A program made the translations under genes and the position numbers. From contig JAFQOC010000494.1 in NCBI GenBank assembly GCA_017420845.1, forward strand, positions 1 through 10,133: a stretch of DNA of 10,133 nt, written 5' to 3'. Below are positions 1 through 5,191 of the stretch, piece after piece (within the stretch, counting starts at the first letter, position 1; each line of letters begins with the position of its first letter). Origin of the DNA: Clostridia bacterium (GTDB taxonomy: Bacteria > Bacillota > Clostridia > Oscillospirales > CAG-272). The notes under the pieces are model-generated. The model saw nothing but the letters and a program-made list of their open reading frames with translations, ran no database searches and was not told where the DNA came from.

Positions 1-301
1 AGCCCTCCATGCTCTCGCAAAGGAGGACCAAGTGGTTGTAAGCCCCCTCGCGGCCCTGCATACCCGTCTTGTCGAAGCGGGAGTTCGGCGCGACGTAGAC
101 CTCACAGCCGATGATGGGCTTGATGCCTGCCTTCTTGCAGGCCTCGTAAAAGGAGACCGCGCCGTACAGCACGCCGTGATCCGTGATGGCCACGGCATCG
201 TGACCGCACTCCTTCACCCGCGCGGGGAGGTCGGATATACGGCACGCGCCGTCCAGCAGGCTGTATTCGGTGTGCAAATGCAGATGAACAAAGGCACCCA
301 T
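1..301 (-). CDS. dnaE: DNA polymerase III subunit alpha (DnaE), N-terminal 100 residues; gene runs off the left edge
   Basis: This is the start of the replicative DNA polymerase III alpha subunit of the DnaE class. The visible residues begin the PHP domain, a metal-binding phosphoesterase-like domain that precedes the polymerase palm. Direct evidence is the PHP motif with H6, H8 and H10 in the run HLHLHTEYSLLDGA, followed by AITDHG (D41, H42), then IIGCEVYVAP at 63-72 and the NHLVLL segment near residue 90. These are hallmark DnaE positions; PolC carries its PHP domain deeper in the protein, so PolC is unlikely. The ATG at 301-299 follows AAAGGAGA with a six-base gap. The 179-base spacer before it carries an inverted repeat, so the gene probably has its own promoter, although I see no convincing -35/-10 pair. 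The PHP metal ligands visible here are intact, but whether the domain has exonuclease activity cannot be told from this fragment. Confidence 0.95.
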   Translation of the reverse strand, partial: MGAFVHLHLHTEYSLLDGACRISDLPARVKECGHDAVAITDHGVLYGAVSFYEACKKAGIKPIIGCEVYVAPNSRFDKTGMQGREGAYNHLVLLCESMEG

Positions 302-360
302 AGGCGGTCTCCTTTCATAATTCATGTTTGGGGTTGGCGGGATGCTTCAAAACAGGAATG

Positions 361-456
361 GTAGGGGGCGGCGCCCTCGACGCCCCGTTTCCACCCCGAT
401 AAAACACGTTGTCGGGTAAAGGATATTTGCGGACCGTCGGGGACACCGACCCCAAC
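361..456. repeat. Imperfect inverted repeat in the spacer upstream of dnaE
   Basis: Two 27-base arms at 361-387 and about 430-456 are inverted copies of each other at 20 of 27 positions. The left arm starts GTAGGGGGCGGCGCCCTCGA. The right arm, read on the opposite strand, starts GTTGGGGTCGGTGTCCCCGA. The right arm also contains a small perfect hairpin, GTCGG-GGACA-CCGAC (436-450). The 42-base centre is less GC-rich. The arrangement resembles a short palindromic interspersed element; the GTAGGGG start of the left arm is shared with the internal arms of the element at 1426-1628. No T-run follows on the minus strand, so it is not an obvious terminator for the upstream gene. Confidence 0.55.
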
Positions 457-480
457 AAATTTTGGGGAGGTGTTGGTAAC

Positions 481-1053
481 TCACCGATTGCTTTCGGCTA
501 TCTCCCAAGCCTTGCGAAAATACCTTTTCATAAATTCCCGATGTTCTTGATTATCTACATAGAAACTTGCTTTGCGAATAGCACCAGCGATCAAATCCGT
601 CAGTTCTTTTTGCCTTTCGATGGATTGATCGTTGTACCGCAGAACAGTAAGCAGTCCTTCCGCTTCATATTTCAGAAGCTCTTCATATATGTCGGGAATC
701 TGTTCTGCTTTTGATACGGAGATACCAACAGGACAGTAGTAGAGGTTGTCTCTCCCCTCTACGGGTTTTATATCCGAATGATCGTGAATAGAATACAGAC
801 TACCCGTAACGCCTTGATAAAAAGTTTTTAGTTGCTCGGGAAACTGTTCTTCATAGTAGGCCATGCCATTTTTGACCCAGCCGGTCACATGCTTACCGCT
901 GTAACCGTTATGCTCCGCATCCCAAATATAGAAAAGCGCATACGGAAGACAATCGGTTAAGTACACGACTTTTTCTTCAGTGTTATGAAGTATGGAGCGA
1001 GCTTCCAACTGTGTTATCCCCGGGATATTTGACCCATGGTAGAAATACTTCAT
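481..1053 (-). CDS. Hypothetical protein, 190 residues, AT-rich, possibly ADP-ribosyltransferase-like
   Basis: I do not recognise a named family. The protein is soluble, with no signal peptide or membrane segment. Its N-terminus FYHGSN (4-9), then LEARS (16-20), VVYLTD (29-34) and the helix-like YALFYIWD (38-45), recalls the opening strands of small ADP-ribosyltransferase or RNA 2'-phosphotransferase folds, where a His in a YHG-type strand and a Tyr in a YLT-type strand contact NAD. This is a pattern impression, not an identification, and I cannot assign the third catalytic residue (candidates are E68 and E69). The C-terminal third is predicted helical (about 117-190). The ATG at 1053-1051 is preceded by AGAGGT (1061-1066) with a suitable gap. 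Sampled stretches are about 38-43% G+C, against about two thirds in the neighbouring operon, and the gene lies between repeat-laden spacers. That suggests horizontal acquisition. The reading frame is intact, so it is probably a real gene. Confidence 0.75.
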   Translation of the reverse strand: MKYFYHGSNIPGITQLEARSILHNTEEKVVYLTDCLPYALFYIWDAEHNGYSGKHVTGWVKNGMAYYEEQFPEQLKTFYQGVTGSLYSIHDHSDIKPVEGRDNLYYCPVGISVSKAEQIPDIYEELLKYEAEGLLTVLRYNDQSIERQKELTDLIAGAIRKASFYVDNQEHREFMKRYFRKAWEIAESNR

Positions 1054-1098
1054 GCCTGATACCTCTGTTAAATTCAGATGAAACGATTCATTCGGATT

Positions 1099-1123
1099 TC
1101 AAATTTGGGTTTGTCGAACTGTT
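1099..1123. repeat. Isolated remnant of a MITE arm
   Basis: This 25-base stretch matches the inner arm sequence of the element at 1426-1628. Bases 1100-1116 (CAAATTTGGGTTTGTCG) are perfectly repeated in inverted orientation at 1591-1607, and after two mismatches CTGTT also matches (22-23 of 25 in all). A third, more diverged version is at 1447-1471. No complementary partner arm or end sequence (TGTAACTATTCAGCC) lies next to this copy, so it looks like a truncated older insertion of the same family, lying upstream of the AT-rich gene. Confidence 0.6.
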
Positions 1124-1124
1124 T

Positions 1125-1404
1125 GTTTGTGCCTTGCCCGCGTTATTTGCCCTCTCACCGCTGCGCGCCCGAGCTTGCGAGGAGGCACCCCCAGAGGGGG
1201 AGCCTTAGAACGGCGGGAAAACGCTTGTCGGGAAACGGGTTTGTGCTGGGCTTAGTACGAAAGGCTCTCCCTCTGGGTAGCGAAGCGGCGACACGGTAGT
1301 GAATGACTGCCGGTGGCAGTCAGAGCCGTGTCGTGACCGAGCCGAAGCGAGACAGCTCCCGCCGCAGGCGGGTGAGAGGGCAATGCCCAAGGGTCAGCAC
1401 AAAC
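1125..1404. mobile_element. Palindromic non-coding element, about 280 bp, with imperfect long inverted arms
   Basis: The arms at the two ends are inverted copies: GTTTGTGC at 1125-1132 with GCACAAAC at 1397-1404, then TTGCCCTCTCACC at 1147-1159 with GGTGAGAGGGCAA at 1371-1383 (13 bp, perfect). Further in, CCCAGAGGGGGAGCCTT near 1190-1207 pairs with AAGGCTCTCCCTCTGGG at 1261-1277 with one mismatch. Inside are stacked hairpins: CGACACGG (1289-1296) with CCGTGTCG (1326-1333), enclosing GACTGCC-GGT-GGCAGTC (1305-1321), and CCCGCC-GCA-GGCGGG (1358-1372). No plausible coding frame exists; open frames here are products of the repeats. I see no target duplication at these limits, so the outer boundary is approximate. 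It is best read as a non-autonomous palindromic element or a highly structured repeat of unknown function. Confidence 0.6.
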
Positions 1405-1425
1405 CAACAACCCTATAAATCCCAA

Positions 1426-1628
1426 TGTAACTATTCAGCCAATTTTTCAAATTGCTGTTTTGCGGTCTGTTTAGAGATTGGGTAGGGGAGGGGCTTGCCC
1501 CTCCCGCCACACAAAAAAGCTTTTGTTATCTTATGTTTTTGCGGATTTCGGGAGGAGCAAGCCCCTCCCCTACCGCGAGATTTAACAGACCGACAAACCC
1601 AAATTTGATGAGCGGCTGAATAGTTACA
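1426..1628. mobile_element. MITE-like element, 203 bp, with 15-bp terminal inverted repeats and 6-bp target duplication
   Basis: The ends are perfect inverted repeats: TGTAACTATTCAGCC at 1426-1440 and GGCTGAATAGTTACA at 1614-1628. They are flanked by the direct repeat TCCCAA at 1420-1425 and 1629-1634, as expected for a target-site duplication. The arms continue inward with related 25-base segments (1447-1471 and 1584-1608) and with a 24-base inverted pair (1482-1505 and 1550-1573, one mismatch). That pair begins GTAGGGGAGGGGCTTGC and is itself nearly self-complementary. The centre carries AAAAGCTTTT (1516-1525). There is no transposase, so any mobility would need a trans-acting enzyme. The element lies one base plus the duplication beyond the stop codon of the 90-residue gene and may terminate or stabilise the operon transcript. 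Confidence 0.8.
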
Positions 1629-1635
1629 TCCCAAT

Positions 1636-1908
1636 TTATTGCTCCGCCGCAACTTCTTTCGCCCGGAACAAAAGGCTCGCCCGTCCCTTCTTATCCACCA
1701 CAAGGATGGCCTGCTCGGCCTCCCCCTCCTCATCCACGATGCGGAAGGGCTCGCGGCGGGCGGCCTTCAGGGACAGAAAACCTGCGGACAGGACAAATTC
1801 GTCCCCATCCAGAGTAACGGTCATTTTGCCTGTGAATTTGTTGAGGGAATAGGTAACGGTATGCTCACACCCCTCTGTAGAGACGCGCCAGGTCGTTACG
1901 GTAGCCAT
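1636..1908 (-). CDS. Hypothetical small protein, 90 residues, predicted all-beta; faint FAIM-like pattern
   Basis: This is probably the last gene of the operon. It starts 12 bases after the folD stop, and GGAGG (1915-1919) sits between the folD stop and the ATG with a six-base gap, so the start is well supported. The product is small, soluble and mostly beta-strand-like. It begins TWRVSTEGCEHTVTY (6-20), followed by FTGKMTVTLDGDEF (25-38), FLSLKA (44-49), PFRIVD (54-59), QAILVVDK (66-73) and ASLLFRAKEV (77-86). The order W-x-V, H-T-V, G-K-x-x-V-x-x-D-G recalls the beta-sandwich of FAIM1-type proteins, but I cannot confirm this without a profile search. No catalytic motif is visible. Base composition matches the operon, so it appears native. 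The function is unknown; the link to FolD is by position only. Confidence 0.75.
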   Translation of the reverse strand: MATVTTWRVSTEGCEHTVTYSLNKFTGKMTVTLDGDEFVLSAGFLSLKAARREPFRIVDEEGEAEQAILVVDKKGRASLLFRAKEVAAEQ

Positions 1909-1920
1909 AGCAAACCTCCG

Positions 1921-2775
1921 TTACCCGCGAACAGCCTCGATGGCCGCTGTCAAGGTATTCTGCATGAGCATGGTGATGGTCATGGGCCCCACACCGCCCG
2001 GAACGGGGGTGATGTAGGAGGCCTTGGATGCAACCGTGGCAAAGTCCACGTCTCCCGTCAGCTTGCCGTCTGCGCGGCGGTTCATGCCCACGTCGATGAC
2101 CACGGCTCCCTCCTTGACCATGTCCCCCGTGACGAAATCGGCCTTGCCGATGGCCACCACCAGAATGTCGGCGCGGCGAGTCACCTCGGAAAGATCCTTG
2201 GTGCGGCTGTGGCAGACCGTCACGGTGCCGTTGGCCTGGAGCAGGAGCATGGCCATGGGCTTGCCCACGATGTTGGAGCGGCCCACCACCACGCACTCAC
2301 GGCCGGTGCAGTCGATGCCCGAGCGGCGGATCAGCTCCATGACGCCAGCGGGGGTGCAAGGTAGGAATTTTTGATTTCCAATCATAATTCTACCGACATT
2401 ATATGGATGGAATGCGTCCACGTCCTTTTTGGGGTCAATGCGGAGCAGAATGGACTCCTCGTTCAGATGCTTGGGGAGAGGCAGCTGGCAGAGGATGCCG
2501 TGGATGGCGGGGTCGGCGTTAAGCTTGTCCACCAGGGCCTCCAGCTCGGCTTGGGTGGTCTCTTCAGGCAGCTCGTAGGCCTCGGAGTAGAAACCCACCT
2601 CCTCACAGGCTCTCCGCTTGTTGCGGACGTAGACCTGGGAGGCGGGGTCGGTGCCTACGATAATGACCGCCAGACCGGGGGTGATGCCGGTCTCGGCGAT
2701 GAACTTTCGGGTATTCTCCTTGATCTCCCCGCGGACGGCGGCGGAGATGGCTTTTCCGTCAATGATGTTGGCCAT
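1921..2775 (-). CDS. folD: Bifunctional methylenetetrahydrofolate dehydrogenase / methenyltetrahydrofolate cyclohydrolase (FolD)
   Basis: FolD interconverts 5,10-methylene-, 5,10-methenyl- and 10-formyl-tetrahydrofolate in the cytoplasm, using NADP as a rule, and supplies one-carbon units for purine and formyl-Met synthesis. The 284-residue length is typical of the family. The active-site segment VYVRNKRRACEEVGF (48-62) holds Y49 and the catalytic K53. CQLPLP (96-101), KDVDAFHP (117-124, D120), the dinucleotide-binding segment GRSNIVGKP (165-173) and PVPGGVGPMT (257-266) are all present, so both activities are expected. The start chosen, MANIIDGKAI, lies eight bases after AAGGAGA. A longer upstream in-frame extension would overlap lgt and encodes nothing FolD-like. 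The gene follows lgt by 13 bases, with its ribosome site overlapping the lgt stop, indicating coupled translation. Confidence 0.97.
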   Translation of the reverse strand: MANIIDGKAISAAVRGEIKENTRKFIAETGITPGLAVIIVGTDPASQVYVRNKRRACEEVGFYSEAYELPEETTQAELEALVDKLNADPAIHGILCQLPLPKHLNEESILLRIDPKKDVDAFHPYNVGRIMIGNQKFLPCTPAGVMELIRRSGIDCTGRECVVVGRSNIVGKPMAMLLLQANGTVTVCHSRTKDLSEVTRRADILVVAIGKADFVTGDMVKEGAVVIDVGMNRRADGKLTGDVDFATVASKASYITPVPGGVGPMTITMLMQNTLTAAIEAVRG

Positions 2776-2783
2776 GGTTTGGT

Positions 2784-2790
2784 TCTCCTT
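2784..2790 (-). promoter_or_regulatory. Ribosome binding site of folD, overlapping the lgt stop codon
   Basis: Read on the minus strand, the sequence TAAGGAGA joins the lgt stop codon TAA to the Shine-Dalgarno AAGGAGA, with eight bases to the folD ATG at 2775-2773. This fixes the folD start and implies that ribosomes finishing lgt are placed at the folD site. Confidence 0.8.
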
Positions 2791-3826
2791 ATTCAGTATC
2801 GGTATCGTCTGCGGCGGTATCCTCACCGTCCATGGGGGAGCGAGGAGCCTCCTCCTCATAGGATTGGGTATCGGTCTCCTCGGCGTCCTCCTCGATGGTC
2901 TCGCCGGAAGCGGTGTTCTCATCCTGATCAGCCTCGATCACGGCCACCCCCTCGGCAGGCACAGCCTCCGTCCAGCGGACGGTCAGCCACTTGTCCAGCT
3001 TCCCCTTCTGCACCAGCACAAAGCCCGCCACCATAAGTGCCGTGCCCGCAATGAAGCAAAGAGCGCCCACCACCTGGGAGATACGGAAGGGACCCACGTA
3101 CAGACTGTCGGTGCGCAGACCCTCAATGAACATCCGCCCGAAGCCGTACCACGCGAAGTAGGTCAGAGCCATTTGACCGTTGAACTTCTTTTTGCGGTAG
3201 ATGAGACAGATGAACACGAAGCCCGCGATGTTCCACAGGGATTCGTAGAGGAAGGTGGGGTGATAGTAGTGCATGGTGCTGCCCGTGTCGGTGTAGTCCG
3301 AGATCAGCCCCATGCGGAAGGGGTACAAAAAGCTTTCCTCGGCCACCTCGTAGCCAAAGGCCTCGCCGTTCATGAAGTTACCCCAACGGCCGATAGCCTG
3401 GGCCAGCATGACACCGGGGCCTACAGCGTCCATGACCTTCAGAGGGTTGATCTTCTTGTACACCGCCGTCAGCACCAGCGCGGTACAGCCCGCGATGATG
3501 CCGCCGTAGATGGCAAGACCGCCCTCCCAGACGGCGATGACGTCAATGAAGCTTTTGTATTCGTGGGTATCCAGAGTGGTTACCACGTAGTAGAGGCGGG
3601 CACCGAGGACGCCGAAGAGGACGGTGAAAATGCCCATATCCAGCACATCGTCGGTGGTAAAGCCCTCTCTTTTGGAGCGGATGATGGCGTGGACAAAAGC
3701 AGCCACGATGCCCAGCATGATGATCACACCGTACCAGTAGATGGGCTTACCGAAGAGCTCAAAGGCCACACGGTCTACCGAAAACTCGCCAATGCCCAGG
3801 CCGGGGAAGGATACTGTGGTACTCAT
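2789..3826 (-). CDS. lgt: Phosphatidylglycerol-prolipoprotein diacylglyceryl transferase (Lgt) with an acidic C-terminal tail
   Basis: Lgt moves diacylglycerol from phosphatidylglycerol to the lipobox cysteine of prolipoproteins, the first step of lipoprotein maturation, in the cytoplasmic membrane. Several hydrophobic segments are visible (for example 31-50, 64-82, 104-123, 197-209, 250-273). The family signature GRWGNFMNGEAFG spans 146-158, with R147, N150 and G158 at the positions of E. coli R143, N146 and G154. HPTFLYES (189-196) and R238 in EGLRTD are also typical. Y107 in IYGG stands where E. coli has a histidine, a variant I associate with Firmicutes. The core ends near 285. Residues 288-345 form an extra tail with 22 Asp/Glu and a single basic residue, so the 345 residues exceed the usual 260-300. 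By the known Lgt topology the tail should be cytoplasmic. The ATG at 3826 follows AAAGGAA closely. It is the gene after the M16 pair, with a 27-base gap. Confidence 0.96.
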   Translation of the reverse strand: MSTTVSFPGLGIGEFSVDRVAFELFGKPIYWYGVIIMLGIVAAFVHAIIRSKREGFTTDDVLDMGIFTVLFGVLGARLYYVVTTLDTHEYKSFIDVIAVWEGGLAIYGGIIAGCTALVLTAVYKKINPLKVMDAVGPGVMLAQAIGRWGNFMNGEAFGYEVAEESFLYPFRMGLISDYTDTGSTMHYYHPTFLYESLWNIAGFVFICLIYRKKKFNGQMALTYFAWYGFGRMFIEGLRTDSLYVGPFRISQVVGALCFIAGTALMVAGFVLVQKGKLDKWLTVRWTEAVPAEGVAVIEADQDENTASGETIEEDAEETDTQSYEEEAPRSPMDGEDTAADDTDTE

Positions 3827-3840
3827 AGAAATTCCTTTCC

Positions 3841-3855
3841 GATCCCAATGGGATC
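3841..3855. repeat. Perfect small palindrome between the YmfH-type gene and lgt
   Basis: GATCCCA-A-TGGGATC is a perfect 7-bp inverted repeat; as RNA the practical form is a six-pair stem with a three-base loop. It contains most of the upstream stop codon (3854-3856) and ends just before the lgt ribosome binding site (about 3832-3838). There is no following T-run, so it is not a terminator. It may modulate coupling or be chance. Confidence 0.4.
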
Positions 3856-5191
3856 AGTCGGCCGTCTCCGCAGGGAGAACCACCGACAGGGTATATTGAC
3901 TGTGGCGGAAGGTCTTATCGAACAGCTCCCACGCGTCTTGCGGGGTGATGCTGTCCAGCGCGTCAGGAAGGTCGTAGGCACAGAGTCCGTCGGCGGCGTA
4001 GCTGCCCAGAAGGGACGCGATGTCCTCGGTGGTGTCGAAGCTGGCCACGAACTCGGCGTAGAGAATGCGCTTGGCGCGATAAAAATCCTCCTCGGGGATG
4101 CCGTTTTTGCGGACATCCTCCACGAAAGAGCAAAACTCCTCAAAAACAGTCTCGGGGCAATCGCTCTCCCCGGACAGATCAAAGTAGCCGTAGGCCAGAC
4201 GTGCGGGCAGACGGGGGGAATCCCCCACCAGGTAGCCGTAGGACATGCCGGGGCTGATGAGGCCACGCTCAAACAGGTCGCTGTAAAAATCTCCCGCATG
4301 GGAAAACAGGGTCTCGCAGAGCACCGACACCGTCAGATCCCTGCGCCACAAGGCTTCTCTGCCCACGGGCAGGTCGGGACACTTGATCCCGATGCAGAAG
4401 ATGGGCTTGGGGACGGGACGGTGGGTCGTGACACGCGCCGAGAAGACCTCGGGCTTAACCCTGATACGGGGTGAGGCGGTGGGTAAATCCTCCCGTTCCA
4501 TTGCGGGGAGCTTCTCCATGACGCCTCGGACAATGGCTTCGACCTCCTCAGGGGTCACCCGTCCGCAGACCGTCAGGATCATGTTATCGGGGCGGTAGAA
4601 GATTTCAAAGGCCTCTCGGAGAACAGCGGGGGTAATGAGGCGCAGAGAGGACTCGCTGCCGCAGATCTCCTCCCGTACGGGGTGCCTGCCGAACAGAGCC
4701 GTGCGGGCGTCGGCACAGCACCTCTCCCAGGGATCGTCGGCGTTCATGCGGATCTCCTCAGCGATGATATCCCGCTCTCTCGCCACCGACTCGGCGGTGA
4801 CGTACAGCTCGGACACCATGGACAAGAGAGCTGTCAGGGCGTCGGGAAAGCGGTCGGTGCAGGAGAAGTAATAGACGGTGCGGTCATGGGACGTGTAGGC
4901 GTTGGATTCGGCACCGCAGGCGGCGAAATCATCATCGTAGCTGTCGCTGCCGTGAAAACGGGCGGGATTCCGCTCAAACATTTTATGCTCCAGAAAATGG
5001 GCGGTGCCCATGGGGAGAGCTTTCTCCCCCGCGAAGCGATCCAGGGAGCCGTATCCCACGCTGACCGCGGCGTGGTAAGTGGCCCGATCCTTGGGACAAA
5101 CCAGGAGCCTCAGACCGCAGGGGAGTCGGGTCTCGGTATAGCCCTCCTCCAGCCGTTCACAGGTATACGGCTTCAGATCAGTATCCGTCAT
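3854..5191 (-). CDS. ymfH: M16B-family zinc metallopeptidase, zinc-site subunit (YmfH-like)
   Basis: This 445-residue protein is a cytoplasmic-type M16B (pitrilysin-clan) peptidase with no signal peptide. The inverted zinc motif HFLEH is at 65-69, in the context GTAHFLEHKMF. The distal ligand E145 lies 76 residues after H69 in ERDIIAEEIRM, giving the family pattern HxxEH-(x)75-E. ESNAYTSHDRTVYYF (95-109) and the FYRPDNMILTVCG strand region near 200 are also typical. The second half carries SYGY and the ARLAYGYFDLSGE segment, but a weaker R/Y motif than its partner. The start at 5191 lies six bases after AGGAGGAGG and overlaps the upstream partner gene by 14 bases, so the two subunits are probably made in equal amounts. 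Homologues appear in databases as EF-P 5-aminopentanol modification-associated proteins, a name taken from neighbourhood; the substrate here is unknown. Confidence 0.9.
   Translation of the reverse strand: MTDTDLKPYTCERLEEGYTETRLPCGLRLLVCPKDRATYHAAVSVGYGSLDRFAGEKALPMGTAHFLEHKMFERNPARFHGSDSYDDDFAACGAESNAYTSHDRTVYYFSCTDRFPDALTALLSMVSELYVTAESVARERDIIAEEIRMNADDPWERCCADARTALFGRHPVREEICGSESSLRLITPAVLREAFEIFYRPDNMILTVCGRVTPEEVEAIVRGVMEKLPAMEREDLPTASPRIRVKPEVFSARVTTHRPVPKPIFCIGIKCPDLPVGREALWRRDLTVSVLCETLFSHAGDFYSDLFERGLISPGMSYGYLVGDSPRLPARLAYGYFDLSGESDCPETVFEEFCSFVEDVRKNGIPEEDFYRAKRILYAEFVASFDTTEDIASLLGSYAADGLCAYDLPDALDSITPQDAWELFDKTFRHSQYTLSVVLPAETAD

Noticed and set aside
302..480. A dnaE promoter (TTGAAG near 350 with a CATGAA/TATGAA box near the start)
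   Set aside because: The spacing and box quality are poor; I could not support a specific -35/-10 pair.
409..714. Plus-strand open frame of 101 codons
   Set aside because: Antisense to the AT-rich gene and starting inside the inverted repeat; no ribosome site, and the minus-strand frame has a convincing one.
1011..1485. Several short open frames on both strands in the repeat spacer
   Set aside because: All are generated by the palindromic sequences, lack ribosome sites and have no plausible protein composition.
1054..1635. Possible CRISPR array or tandem repeat block
   Set aside because: The repeats are inverted pairs with unequal spacing and few copies, not regularly spaced direct repeats.
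1431..1733. Minus-strand open frame of 100 codons, through the MITE into the 90-residue gene
   Set aside because: It reads through the palindromic arms and out of frame through the 90-residue gene; its Arg-rich product is a repeat artefact.
1921..2922. FolD with a 49-residue N-terminal extension
   Set aside because: The extension overlaps the lgt 3' end in another frame, is Arg/Pro-rich, and a strong ribosome site directly precedes the internal ATG at 2775.
2651..4474. Very long open frame (607 codons) on the plus strand
   Set aside because: It lies antisense to folD, lgt and the M16 gene, all with clear family motifs. Its product is low-complexity and rich in His/Gly/Val, as expected of a GC-rich shadow frame.
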